Source: Sphingobium fontiphilum (GTDB lineage: Bacteria; Pseudomonadota; Alphaproteobacteria; Sphingomonadales; Sphingomonadaceae). From it: a DNA stretch of 64,000 nt. Below are positions 1 through 7,893 of this stretch, in pieces (the stretch's first letter is position 1; each line of letters opens with the position of its first letter). Position numbers and translations under genes: made by a program. Under the pieces are notes generated by a model that saw only the letters and a list, made by a program, of their open reading frames with translations, was not told the origin of the DNA and made no database searches. The DNA lies in contig NZ_JACIEB010000004.1 of the NCBI RefSeq assembly GCF_014196635.1, positions 186,001 through 250,000 on the forward strand, read 5' to 3'.

Positions 1-1
1 C

Positions 2-583
2 TCCCATGACCTTTTCCGCCGTTATCACCGCGTCCGCCACATCGGCGATGCGGCGATTGCTTTGCATCGCATGATCGCGCAGCATCTTGTAGGCATCGGG
101 TTCCGAAAGTCCGCGCCTTTTCATCAATATCGCTTTCGCCTTGTCGATCGTATCCCTGTCGGCCAGTTTCGATCTGGCCTCCGCCAACTCGCCCTGAAGC
201 CGGGCAAAGGCCTGAAACCGCCGCACCGCCAAATCGAGCACCGGTTTGATCCTCTCCTTGCGCAGCCCGTCGACGACATAGGCGGAAATGCCCGCATCGA
301 CGGCTTCGGCTATCGCTTCCTCATCGGACTGATCGACAAACATCGCGATTGGCCGCGCCAGCGCCCGCGACAGCGAGAAGCTTTCCTCCAGCATGTCGCG
401 GCTGGGGTTCTCCAGGTTCATCAAAACCACGTCGGCCGCAAAAGCCTCGATCCGGGCGGCCAGTCCATGACGTTCGACAAAGACGTGCAGGTCCGTAAGG
501 CCTGCTTCGCGCAACCCTTCTTCAATGACGGCCGCGCGGGCCGCGCTTTCATCTACGATGGCTATGCGCACAGCGTCCTGCAT
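2..583 (-). CDS. nasT: NasT-like ANTAR-domain response regulator (3' end beyond window)
   Basis: Reading the minus strand from ATG at 583 gives an open frame of 194 residues that leaves the window without a stop, so the gene is almost complete. Residues 1-120 look like a receiver domain and residues 130-194 like an ANTAR RNA-binding domain (IDKAKAILMKRRGLSEPDAY). Proteins of this family bind two-hairpin leader RNAs and prevent transcription termination in nitrate/nitrite assimilation operons. The usual phospho-acceptor Asp appears to be Asn (VVLMNLENP), so activation by phosphorylation is doubtful. Its expected partners (nasS, nitrate transport) would lie beyond the left edge. The family call is firm; the nitrate role is inferred. 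Confidence 0.85.
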   Translation of the reverse strand, partial: MQDAVRIAIVDESAARAAVIEEGLREAGLTDLHVFVERHGLAARIEAFAADVVLMNLENPSRDMLEESFSLSRALARPIAMFVDQSDEEAIAEAVDAGISAYVVDGLRKERIKPVLDLAVRRFQAFARLQGELAEARSKLADRDTIDKAKAILMKRRGLSEPDAYKMLRDHAMQSNRRIADVADAVITAEKVMG

Positions 584-661
584 TCTGCTGCAATGCAATC
601 TGATTGCGCCGCAGTCGGTATTTGTCAATCACAGGCCGGGGGTCAAGGAACGCGCCCGGCG

Positions 662-1798
662 TCAGCATCCATAGGGGCGCGGCTCCGGCCCGTCGAGCCA
701 GTGGGTGCAGCGCAGGGCCGAGCCATCGTCGCTGTCCGACAGGGCGGCGACGCTCTGCCAGCCTTCGCCACGCAGGGCGGCGGCGCGCGCGGCGTCATGG
801 CCCAGCGGCAGGAACAGGCGGCGTGGTTCGACCATGCCGAAACCGGCGTCGACCAGCGGGTCGGGATAAAGCGAAAAGCCTGTCGCCGCTTCCTCCGACC
901 CATCGGCGCGCATGATGGCATAGCTGCCGCCGCGCCCGATTTCGCCGATGAAGCCGTCGGCAAAGACCGAAAAGCCGAACCAGCTCTGATATTCAAAGCC
1001 GTGCCGTTCGGTGGGGTCGAGGGTCAGGCGAATATCCCAGTCGATCGGTTTGGCGATGGCGCGCAGGCCCTTCAGCCGGTCGTCCAGCGCGCCGCCATGG
1101 GCCGCGCTCCATGCTTCCAGCCGGTCCATCGCGGCATGAAAGGGACCGGTCGCTTCGATGAGCGGGAGATAGGCGGCGGCGCGCTCGCCCAGCGCGGCCA
1201 GCGCGCCGGCATCCTTGGCGTCCAGTTCGGTGCGCACCGCTTCCTTTTCCGTGTCGCTGAGCGGCATATGGCCGGCGGCCAGCGTGTCGATCAGGTCGGG
1301 CAGGGTGAAATCAATGGTGATGCCCTTGACCCCGGCGGCCTGCAGCGCCTCGATCGTGACGGTCACGATTTCGGTGGCGGCGGCGACGCTGTCGGCGCCG
1401 ATCAGTTCGGCGCCCACCTGCATCCGTTCCCGTTCGGGGCGCAACTGGCTGGCCTTCAGGCGGATGACCGATCCGGCATAGGACAGGCGGAGCGGCCGGG
1501 CGGCGTTGGCCATGCGGGTGGCGGCGATCCGTCCGACCTGCGCGGTCATGTCGGGCCGCAGGGCGAGCGTGCGCTGCGACACCGGGTCGATCACCCGCAA
1601 CAGATCCTGCGGCTGCGCCGATTTGAGGCGCGACGCCAGCGTTTCCTCAAATTCGGCCAGCGGCGGCATGACGCGTTCGAACCCATGCCGCGCCACGGTG
1701 TCGAGCACGGTGCGCGTGACGCGTGCGGACGCCTCCGCCTGCGGCGGCAGGCGGTCGGAAAGTCCTTCGGGCAACAGGCCAGGCGGGATCATGGTCAT
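662..1798 (-). CDS. hisZ: ATP phosphoribosyltransferase regulatory subunit HisZ
   Basis: 378 residues. The protein resembles a catalytically inactive histidyl-tRNA synthetase core: motif-2-like ALRPDMTAQVGRIAA and a class II core ending in GFSLYPDPL. HisZ binds the short form of HisG and makes the first step of histidine synthesis active and feedback-sensitive. Residues needed for true aminoacylation and the anticodon-binding domain are absent, which separates it from HisS (about 420 residues). The start overlaps the stop of the DUF559 gene by one base; a second Met two codons in (MIPPGLLPEG) is equally plausible. hisG is not next to it in this window. Confidence 0.9.
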   Translation of the reverse strand: MTMIPPGLLPEGLSDRLPPQAEASARVTRTVLDTVARHGFERVMPPLAEFEETLASRLKSAQPQDLLRVIDPVSQRTLALRPDMTAQVGRIAATRMANAARPLRLSYAGSVIRLKASQLRPERERMQVGAELIGADSVAAATEIVTVTIEALQAAGVKGITIDFTLPDLIDTLAAGHMPLSDTEKEAVRTELDAKDAGALAALGERAAAYLPLIEATGPFHAAMDRLEAWSAAHGGALDDRLKGLRAIAKPIDWDIRLTLDPTERHGFEYQSWFGFSVFADGFIGEIGRGGSYAIMRADGSEEAATGFSLYPDPLVDAGFGMVEPRRLFLPLGHDAARAAALRGEGWQSVAALSDSDDGSALRCTHWLDGPEPRPYGC

Positions 1799-2208
1799 TA
1801 CCTTTGCTCCCTCCCCCCTTGGGGGGAGGGTTGGAGAGAGGGGGGCTCGCGCAAGGCTTGCGCAATCGCGTCCAGCACGCCTTCCATATTTCCCATCACA
1901 TCGGGATTGCCAAAACGGATCACGCGATACCCCAGCGATTCCAGAAATTCTGTTCGCTGGGCCTCATAGCGATCCTGAGCAGAATGTGTATCCCCATCAA
2001 CCTCGATGATGAGGCGGGCGGCTTTCGACGCGAAATCGACGATATAGGGTGCGATCACTGTCTGGCGGGTAAATTGCCGATTTTCGAACCGATTGGCGCG
2101 CAGGGCGAGCCACAGCTTTTGTTCTGCGGGTGTGGGGTTGGCGCGCATATGCCGGGCGCGATCTTTAAGCGCTGGGTCCAGACGCAATAGTGCCTCCCCC
2201 TCTCCCAA
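1798..2208 (-). CDS. DUF559 / endonuclease-fold domain protein
   Basis: Up to 136 residues from a TTG start; family starts usually lie near ALKDRARHMRANPTPAE, so TTG at 2187 or ATG at 2148 are alternatives. The core has the DUF559 pattern: a helical ANPTPAEQKLWLALR segment, then IVDFASKAARLIIEVDGDTHSAQDRYEAQRT, where the acidic and Asp/His residues resemble the Vsr/PD-(D/E)XK nuclease fold. Role unknown. The gene sits exactly between two oppositely oriented copies of a GC-rich hairpin repeat; its first codons and its last dozen codons are encoded by repeat sequence. It separates serA from hisZ on the same strand and looks like an inserted cassette. Confidence 0.8.
   Translation of the reverse strand: MGEGEALLRLDPALKDRARHMRANPTPAEQKLWLALRANRFENRQFTRQTVIAPYIVDFASKAARLIIEVDGDTHSAQDRYEAQRTEFLESLGYRVIRFGNPDVMGNMEGVLDAIAQALREPPSLQPSPQGGREQR
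1806..1843. repeat. GC-rich hairpin repeat, left copy flanking DUF559 gene
   Basis: Contains a 10-bp perfect stem CCCTCCCCCC-TT-GGGGGGAGGG at 1809-1830 followed by TTGGAGAGAGG. Its reverse complement matches the copy at 2194-2231 closely (CCAACCCTC core plus hairpin). The copy encodes the C-terminus of the DUF559 protein. Confidence 0.8.
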
Positions 2209-2231
2209 CCCTCTCCCCGGTGGGGAGAGGG
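2194..2231. repeat. GC-rich hairpin repeat, right copy flanking DUF559 gene
   Basis: CCCTCTCCCC-GGT-GGGGAGAGGG stem at 2209-2231, preceded by CTCTCCCAA. It is inverted relative to the copy at 1806-1843. It lies just downstream of the serA stop and could also act as a transcription terminator for serA. Confidence 0.8.
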
Positions 2232-2247
2232 CTTTTCAGCGCCCTGT

Positions 2248-3828
2248 TCAGGCGAAGCGCAGCGGCTTCACCATTTTCACGCCATCCAGGTTGCATATTT
2301 CCCAGCGCAGCGGTTCGGTGACGGTGCCGTCGACCGACAGCAGCAGGACGGCTTCGCCGCCCTGGTTGCGACGGCCCAGGTGGAAGGTGCCGATGTTGAC
2401 GTCCGCTTCGCCCAGCTTCGACCCCAGGCGACCGATGAAGCCGGGCGCGTCCTGATTGACGATATAGAGCATGGTGCCGCCCAGATCGGCCTCGACCTTG
2501 ATGCCGAACAGTTCGACAAGGCGCGGCTGGGCGTTGCCGAACAGCGTGCCGGCAACCGACTTGTCGCCATTTTCGGTGGAAACGGTGACACGCACCAGAG
2601 TTTGATAATCGCCTTCGCGGTCATGGCGCACTTCGCGCACGTCCAGGCCGCGTTCCTTCGCCAGGAAGGGGGCGTTGACCATGTTCACCGTGTCGGAATA
2701 GACGCGCATCAGGCCCGCCAGAACCGCCGCCGTGATCGGCTTCTGGTTCAGTTCGGCGGCATGGCCCTCCACTTCGACCGCAACGCCGGTGATGGCGTCG
2801 CCTTCCAACTGGCCGACCAGCGATCCCAGCTTTTCCGCCAGCGCCATATAGGGCCGCAGCTTGGGCGCTTCCTCGGCGCTGAGCGAGGGCACGTTGAGCG
2901 CATTGGTGACGCCGCCGTCGAGCAGATAGTCGGATAGCTGCTCCGCCACCTGCAACGCGACATTGACCTGCGCCTCGTCGGTCGACGCGCCCAGATGCGG
3001 GGTGCAGATGAAGTTCGGCGTGCCGAACAGCGGCGATTCCTTGGCCGGTTCGGTCTGGAACACGTCGAGCGCCGCCCCCGCGACGTGCCCTGAATCGAGC
3101 GCATCCTTGAGCGCCGCCTCGTCGATCAGGCCGCCGCGCGCGCAGTTGATGATCCGCACGCCCTTCTTGGTCTTGGCGAGGTTTTCGCGGCTCAGGATAT
3201 TGCGGGTCTGGTCGGTCAACGGGGTGTGCAGCGTGATGAAGTCGGCGCGCGCCAGCAGCGTGTCGAGATCGGCCTTCTCCACGCCCATTTCGATGGCCCG
3301 TTCGGGCGTCAGGAACGGGTCGAAGGCGACGACCTTCATCTTGAGGCCGAGCGCGCGGGCAGCGACGATCGAACCGATATTGCCGGCGCCGATCAGGCCC
3401 AGCGTCTTGCCGGTGACTTCGACGCCCATGAAACCGTTTTTCGGCCACAGACCCGCCTGCGTCTGCGCATTGGCTTCGGGAATCTGGCGGGCCAGGGCGA
3501 ACATCAGGGCGATGGCGTGCTCGGCGGTGGTGATGGAGTTGCCGAAGGGCGTGTTCATCACCACGACGCCGCGCGCGCTGGCATAGGGAATGTCGACATT
3601 GTCGACGCCGATGCCGGCGCGGCCGATGACCTTCAAATTGGTGGCGGCGTCGAGTATGTCCTTCGTCACCTTGGTCGATGAACGGATGGCGAGGCCGTCA
3701 TAATCGCCGATCATCGCCGCCAGTTCTTCCGGGGTCTTGCCGGTGATGACGTCGACTTCGACGCCCCGCTCCCGGAAGATCGCGGCGGCGCGGGGGTCCA
3801 TCTTGTCGGAAATAAGGACTTTGGGCAT
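2248..3828 (-). CDS. serA: D-3-phosphoglycerate dehydrogenase SerA
   Basis: 526 residues from ATG at 3828 (MPKVLISDKMD), the usual length of the long SerA type. It oxidises 3-phosphoglycerate to 3-phosphohydroxypyruvate, the first step of serine synthesis. Visible parts: N-terminal substrate domain; NAD-binding loop GLIGAGNIGSIVAARA; active-site region INCARGGLIDEAAL; catalytic His in CTPHLGAST; an intervening domain; and a C-terminal ACT-like domain (LYIVNQDAPGFIGRLGSKLGEADVNI). The frame is open for 69 more codons upstream, but that stretch is repeat DNA and not conserved. It lies downstream of serC on the same strand, separated by a repeat element. Confidence 0.97.
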   Translation of the reverse strand: MPKVLISDKMDPRAAAIFRERGVEVDVITGKTPEELAAMIGDYDGLAIRSSTKVTKDILDAATNLKVIGRAGIGVDNVDIPYASARGVVVMNTPFGNSITTAEHAIALMFALARQIPEANAQTQAGLWPKNGFMGVEVTGKTLGLIGAGNIGSIVAARALGLKMKVVAFDPFLTPERAIEMGVEKADLDTLLARADFITLHTPLTDQTRNILSRENLAKTKKGVRIINCARGGLIDEAALKDALDSGHVAGAALDVFQTEPAKESPLFGTPNFICTPHLGASTDEAQVNVALQVAEQLSDYLLDGGVTNALNVPSLSAEEAPKLRPYMALAEKLGSLVGQLEGDAITGVAVEVEGHAAELNQKPITAAVLAGLMRVYSDTVNMVNAPFLAKERGLDVREVRHDREGDYQTLVRVTVSTENGDKSVAGTLFGNAQPRLVELFGIKVEADLGGTMLYIVNQDAPGFIGRLGSKLGEADVNIGTFHLGRRNQGGEAVLLLSVDGTVTEPLRWEICNLDGVKMVKPLRFA

Positions 3829-3851
3829 GACGAATTGCCTTTCTTTGCAAT

Positions 3852-3934
3852 TCGTCATCCTGACGAAAGTCAGGATCTCAGGCGGCCAGGCTGAACCTGA
3901 AGGCCCGAGATCCCAGCCTTCGCTGGGATGACGA
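3852..3934. repeat. 83-bp double-hairpin inverted-repeat element, copy 1
   Basis: Ends are 9-bp inverted repeats (TCGTCATCC at 3852, GGATGACGA at 3926). Each end folds into its own hairpin: TCCTGAC-GAAA-GTCAGGA on the left and TCCCAGC-CTTC-GCTGGGA on the right. The left arm recurs in reverse orientation in the element at 24659-24752. It sits between serC and serA. Confidence 0.8.
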
Positions 3935-3950
3935 GAAAATGGGGAGAGTG

Positions 3951-5111
3951 TTAAGCAGCCTTGGTCTGGGCATAGGCCCAGTCGAGCCAGGGGCCGAGCG
4001 CCACGATATCCGCCGTTTCGACGGTCCCGCCGCACCAGATGCGCAGGCCCGCCGGAGCGTCGCGATAGCCCGCGACATCATAAGCGGCGCCTTCCTTTTC
4101 GAGCAGGCCGGCAAACGCCTTGATGAAGGCTTCGTCCGCGCCCTCGACCGTCAGGCAGACGCTGGTGGTCGACCGCGAGGCGGGATCGGCGGCGAGATGG
4201 CCCAGCCAGTCGCGTTCCTCGACGATGCTGTTCAGCGCCGCCGCATTGGCGTTGCTGCGCGCGATCAGGGCGGAAAGGCCACCCAGCGACTTGCCCCATT
4301 CCAGCGCGAAGATCGCGTCTTCCACGGCCAGCATCGACGGGGTGTTGATCGTCTCGCCCTTGAACACGCCTTCGGCGAGCTTGCCCTTGGCCATCAGGCG
4401 GAACACCTTGGGCAACGGCCAGGCCGGCGTGTGGGTTTCCAGGCGCTCGACGGCGCGCGGGCCGAGGATCAGCACGCCATGGCCGCCTTCGCCGCCCAGC
4501 ACCTTCTGCCAGGAGAAGGTGGCGACGTCGATCTTGGCCCAGTCGATGTCATAGGCGAACACGGCGCTGGTCGCGTCGGCGAAGGTCAGCCCTTGCCGGT
4601 CGGCGGGGATCCAGTCGGCATTGGGCACGCGCACGCCCGAAGTCGTGCCGTTCCAGGTGAACAGAACGTCGTTGCTGAAATCGACGGTCGAAAGGTCGGG
4701 CAACTGGCCATAATCGGCGCGGATCACGGTCGGGTCGAGCTTCAGCTGCTTGGCGGCGTCCGTCACCCAGCCTTCGCCGAAGCTTTCCCAGGCCAGCGTC
4801 GTGACAGGGCGAGCGCCCAGCATCGTCCACATCGCCATTTCAAAGGCGCCGGTGTCGGAGCCGGGGACGATGCCGATGCGGTGCGTATCGGGCAGGTTCA
4901 GCAGCTCGCGCATCAGGTCGATGCAATAGGCGAGGCGGGTCTTGCCGATCTTGGCGCGGTGCGAGCGGCCGAGCGAGTCGGTGGCCAGCTTGTCGGCGCT
5001 CCAGCCCGGAGGCTTGGCGCAGGGACCGGAAGAGAAAAAGGGGCGGGCCGGACGGGTGGCGGGCTTTTCAGCAGGCGCAATAGTGGCGTCAACGGCAGTC
5101 AGATCAGTCAT
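3951..5111 (-). CDS. serC: Phosphoserine aminotransferase SerC
   Basis: 386 residues from ATG at 5111, preceded by the Shine-Dalgarno AAGGAG. It is a PLP enzyme that transfers an amino group from glutamate to 3-phosphohydroxypyruvate, second in serine synthesis. The PLP lysine lies in DVATFSWQKVLGGEGGHG; FFSSGPCAKPPGW is the N-terminal phosphate-binding segment, and the overall pattern is that of the alphaproteobacterial subfamily. The frame continues upstream, but that region carries a promoter and a structured leader, so the internal ATG is preferred. serA follows on the same strand. Confidence 0.96.
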   Translation of the reverse strand: MTDLTAVDATIAPAEKPATRPARPFFSSGPCAKPPGWSADKLATDSLGRSHRAKIGKTRLAYCIDLMRELLNLPDTHRIGIVPGSDTGAFEMAMWTMLGARPVTTLAWESFGEGWVTDAAKQLKLDPTVIRADYGQLPDLSTVDFSNDVLFTWNGTTSGVRVPNADWIPADRQGLTFADATSAVFAYDIDWAKIDVATFSWQKVLGGEGGHGVLILGPRAVERLETHTPAWPLPKVFRLMAKGKLAEGVFKGETINTPSMLAVEDAIFALEWGKSLGGLSALIARSNANAAALNSIVEERDWLGHLAADPASRSTTSVCLTVEGADEAFIKAFAGLLEKEGAAYDVAGYRDAPAGLRIWCGGTVETADIVALGPWLDWAYAQTKAA

Positions 5112-5165
5112 GTTATGCGTCTCCTTGCAGAGAGCACGCGCGGCGTTGGGACCGCGTGGCCCGTC
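5112..5165 (-). ncRNA. Putative serC leader RNA
   Basis: The 5' leader of serC, read on the minus strand, can form a hairpin TCTC-TGCAAG-GAGA (flanked by GCG/CGC) that puts the AAGGAG ribosome-binding site in the loop and 3' stem. A GC-rich upstream hairpin is possible around GGGCCACGCGGTCCC. A conserved two-hairpin 'serC' RNA motif is known upstream of serC in alphaproteobacteria; position and layout fit. I could not run a covariance model, so this is by resemblance only. Confidence 0.45.
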
Positions 5166-5169
5166 GGCC

Positions 5170-5197
5170 GCCCTAGAGAAATCGGCGCAGCTGTCAA
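5170..5197 (-). promoter_or_regulatory. Probable promoter of serC
   Basis: Minus strand: perfect -35 TTGACA (5192-5197), a 16-bp spacer and a weak -10 TAGGGC (5170-5175). It would start transcription at the 5' edge of the structured serC leader. Confidence 0.5.
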
Positions 5198-5371
5198 GCG
5201 GATTGAAGGTCGGGGTCGGCCCGCTGGCCGACCAACGTCGGCCTGCCGAATCTTCAACCCGGCCCGGGAATCCGTCGCCGTTTGGCTGAAACGGGCGCGA
5301 TGGCGGGCGAACGGCCCACCGTTCGCCGCACACTTATCGGAAAATTTACCAACCGGGCATAGGCAGGGTCC

Positions 5372-6040
5372 ATGCGCAGCTTATGGGACATGGGACCGAA
5401 ACGGGGCTGGGCGCTGGCGCTGGCGGCGACGATGCCGCTCGCCGCCTGCGGCATTCCCGAAGGACGACCGGGCCGAGCCGTCGTCTCCGCGCCCCGGCCC
5501 GCTGAGCCCGACCCGGCGGCCCGCCAGTGCATGGCCAATCTGGCCGCCATCGACGTGCGCTTCACCCCCTTGCCGGATCAACGCTATGGCGGCGGATGCA
5601 CATCGATCGGCACTGTGCGCCTGCTCGACATCGGGGTGCCCGCAACCAACCTGGGCGCCATGACCTGCCCGCTGGCGGCCAATTTCGTCGCCTGGGCCCG
5701 CTATGGCGTGGAACCGGCCGCGCGGTTGCTGCTGGGTGGAGAAATCGCCCGGATCGAAACATTCGGCACCTATAATTGCCGCCCGATCGCGGGCAGCGCC
5801 AGATTGTCCGAACATGCGCACGGCAACGCGGTGGACGTTTCCGCCTTCGTCCTGACCGATGGCCGACGCATCACCGTGAAGGACGGATGGAATGGCGCCC
5901 GGCGCACGCGCCAGTTTCTGACCGTGGTCCATGCCAGCGCCTGCAAGCGTTTCAGCACCGTGCTTGGCCCCAATTACAACGCCGCGCATCAGGACCATCT
6001 TCATTTCGACATGGGCGGGGGCGGCGGCTTTTGTCGTTAG
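5372..6040 (+). CDS. Extensin-like domain lipoprotein
   Basis: 222 residues. N-terminal lipoprotein signal with lipobox LAAC (Cys26). The rest is an extensin-like C-terminal domain, a fold related to VanY/M15 peptidases: SEHAHGNAVDVSAF and HQDHLHFDM keep the His/Asp metal-site residues. Several Cys (CTSIG, MTCPLA, YNCRP, SACKRF, GFCR) may form periplasmic disulfides. Probably an envelope protein acting on or binding peptidoglycan; the substrate is unknown. Confidence 0.85.
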   Translation: MRSLWDMGPKRGWALALAATMPLAACGIPEGRPGRAVVSAPRPAEPDPAARQCMANLAAIDVRFTPLPDQRYGGGCTSIGTVRLLDIGVPATNLGAMTCPLAANFVAWARYGVEPAARLLLGGEIARIETFGTYNCRPIAGSARLSEHAHGNAVDVSAFVLTDGRRITVKDGWNGARRTRQFLTVVHASACKRFSTVLGPNYNAAHQDHLHFDMGGGGGFCR

Positions 6041-6095
6041 GCGCTGGTCCGATGCGGGCTTGGTTTTGCGCCGGGCGCGCATTAAACTGGCGCAA

Positions 6096-6989
6096 ATGAC
6101 GAAAAAAGACATTGAAGAACGCAAGTTCCGCCCGGCCCGCGAAGAGGCCGTCGAAGCCCGCAAGCAAACGGGCACCCCCCAGACGCAGAGCGCCGCATAC
6201 AAGCTCGCCTTTCAGGATGCCGAATTCCTGCTGCGCGAGGATTTGCGGCCCGTGCGCTTCCAGTTGGAACTGCTCAAGCCCCAATTGCTGATGGACGAAG
6301 CGCGAATCGAATCGACCTTCGTCTTCTACGGCTCGGCCCGTATTCCCCGGCCCGATCAGGCGCAGGCGCGCATCGATGCAGCGGCCACGCCCGAACAGCG
6401 GCGTATCGCCGAAAATCTGGCGAAAAAGGCGCGCTATTATGACGAAGCGCGCAAACTGGCCGCCATCGCCGCCGCCTATCCGCCCAATGCGGCGGGATGC
6501 CGCCATTTCGTCGTCTGTTCGGGCGGCGGCCCTTCGATCATGGAGGCGGCCAATCGCGGCGCGGTCGACGTGGGCGCGCAGACCATCGGCATGAATATCG
6601 TCCTGCCGCACGAGCAGGCGCCCAATCCCTATGTCACGCCGGAATTGAGCTTCCAGTTTCACTATTTCGCGCTGCGCAAGATGCATTTCCTGCTGCGCGC
6701 ACGGGCGCTGGCCGTGTTCCCCGGCGGCTTTGGCACGTTCGACGAGTTTTTCGAGCTGCTGACTTTGATCCAGACCGGCAAGATGAAGCGGATTCCGGTG
6801 CTGCTGTTCGGCCGTGAATTCTGGAACCGGGTGGTCGATTTCGAGGCGCTGGCCGATGAAGGCGTAATCGCGCACAGGGATCTGGACCTCATCACCTGGG
6901 TGGAAAGCGCCGAGGAAGGCTGGGCCGCGGTCCAGGATTTTTATGGCGACGCCGTGCCGGGCTGCGACGAGGAGCTGCCCTGCGCCTGA
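6096..6989 (+). CDS. LOG-family (lysine decarboxylase-like) protein
   Basis: 297 residues from ATG at 6096, preferred over an upstream in-frame start that overlaps the extensin gene. The LOG motifs are present: GGGPSIMEAANRGA (143-155) and PGGFGTFDEFFE (209-220). LOG enzymes cleave nucleoside 5'-monophosphates to free base and ribose phosphate; this larger subgroup with an extra N-terminal arm of about 70 residues is common in alphaproteobacteria, and its substrate is unsettled. The family is certain; the exact activity is not. Confidence 0.88.
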   Translation: MTKKDIEERKFRPAREEAVEARKQTGTPQTQSAAYKLAFQDAEFLLREDLRPVRFQLELLKPQLLMDEARIESTFVFYGSARIPRPDQAQARIDAAATPEQRRIAENLAKKARYYDEARKLAAIAAAYPPNAAGCRHFVVCSGGGPSIMEAANRGAVDVGAQTIGMNIVLPHEQAPNPYVTPELSFQFHYFALRKMHFLLRARALAVFPGGFGTFDEFFELLTLIQTGKMKRIPVLLFGREFWNRVVDFEALADEGVIAHRDLDLITWVESAEEGWAAVQDFYGDAVPGCDEELPCA

Positions 6990-7005
6990 ATGCGGGCGTC
7001 CCGCC

Positions 7006-7611
7006 TCAGTCGCGCGCGCTCAGCCGCTCGACTTCGTCATGCAGGGCCTGGATCGATGCGACCAGCCGCGCCCGGTCGCTCTGCAACTGTTCCAGCGCGT
7101 CGCGGGTTTCGCCCAGTTCCATGGCGCGGCGGGCGACGCGCGCGTCCAGTTCCACATTGCGGCGGCTCAGCGCGCCGATACGCCGCGCCCGGTCGCTGGC
7201 GTGGCGCAGCCGTGCGTCGAGCGCGTCGAAATCCAGCGGCTTGGCCACATGATCGTCGGCCCCGGCGCGCAGCGCCTCCACCACGGCCAGGCTGTCGGAC
7301 CGGCTGGTGATCATCACGATCGAACTGTCGGGCGCGACCCCGGCCGATCGGATGCGTTTCATCGTTTCGATGCCGGACATCATCGCCATGCCCATGTCGA
7401 TCAGGATCACGTCGAACGGCCGCCCGGACAGCATGCTAATCGCCGCGACGCCGTTTTCCGCGAGCGACACATCATAGTCGAGATGGGACAGGCGGCGCGC
7501 CATCACCGTGCGCGCGGTGGGATTTTCATCGACCACCAGCAATCGCAAACGGCGGCGCAGGCCGGCCTCGAAACTGTCGTCCAGATCGTCGGCGCGATGG
7601 AAAATCTGCAT
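7006..7611 (-). CDS. Receiver-domain protein with C-terminal coiled coil
   Basis: 201 residues. Residues 22-135 form a receiver domain with acidic pocket D28/E29, phospho-acceptor D72 (ILIDMGM), T102 and K124 (AKPLDF). Residues 140-200 are heptad-like (RNVELDARVARRAMELGETRDALEQLQ), probably a coiled coil used for dimerisation. There is no DNA-binding or enzymatic output domain and no kinase beside it. It is transcribed divergently from the small-peptide operon; a link to that operon is possible but unproven. Confidence 0.85.
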   Translation of the reverse strand: MQIFHRADDLDDSFEAGLRRRLRLLVVDENPTARTVMARRLSHLDYDVSLAENGVAAISMLSGRPFDVILIDMGMAMMSGIETMKRIRSAGVAPDSSIVMITSRSDSLAVVEALRAGADDHVAKPLDFDALDARLRHASDRARRIGALSRRNVELDARVARRAMELGETRDALEQLQSDRARLVASIQALHDEVERLSARD

Positions 7612-7755
7612 GATCTCGTCCCCGAATGGTGAGTCGAGCCTAGGAAAAGAGCGCGAAAAAATGGTTAACGGATTACAGGAATTTAATTAGGATCGCCCCG
7701 TCAGTCGCCATAGCCTTCCTCCATCGGCAAGCCTGCCGCCAGGGGGAGAAAGATC

Positions 7756-7893
7756 ATGACTTCCACCAACATCGTGCAATTCGACATCGATGACATAGCC
7801 GATCTGGCCGAAGGCGTGAACGGGACGGCGGGCGACGACGGCCTGTCGATCAGCCTGATGGACGTGGTGATCGCAATCATCGTCAACCGTTGA
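7756..7893 (+). CDS. Small acidic peptide (45 aa), first gene of a four-gene operon
   Basis: Starts at ATG 7756 after a very strong Shine-Dalgarno (AGGGGGAG, 7741-7748) and ends at TGA 7891-7893. The N-terminal half is acidic (FDIDDIADLAEG), the centre is Gly/Asp-rich (VNGTAGDDG), and the C-terminal third is hydrophobic and ends in Arg (SISLMDVVIAIIVNR). There are no Cys. It resembles no family I know. The next gene starts inside its stop codon (TTGA), so the two are translationally coupled. It may be a precursor peptide (leader plus core) modified by the following cupin protein, or a small structural or signalling peptide. Both are inference. Confidence 0.65.
   Translation: MTSTNIVQFDIDDIADLAEGVNGTAGDDGLSISLMDVVIAIIVNR

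Noticed and set aside
62-1969. 635-codon open frame on the plus strand across hisZ and the ANTAR gene
   Set aside because: It is antisense to two clearly conserved genes; the translation is rich in Arg/Gly/His with no domain pattern, as expected of high-GC shadow frames.
3829-4035. N-terminal extension of SerA by 69 residues
   Set aside because: The extra codons come from the double-hairpin repeat; the internal ATG at 3828 gives the standard SerA length and N-terminus.
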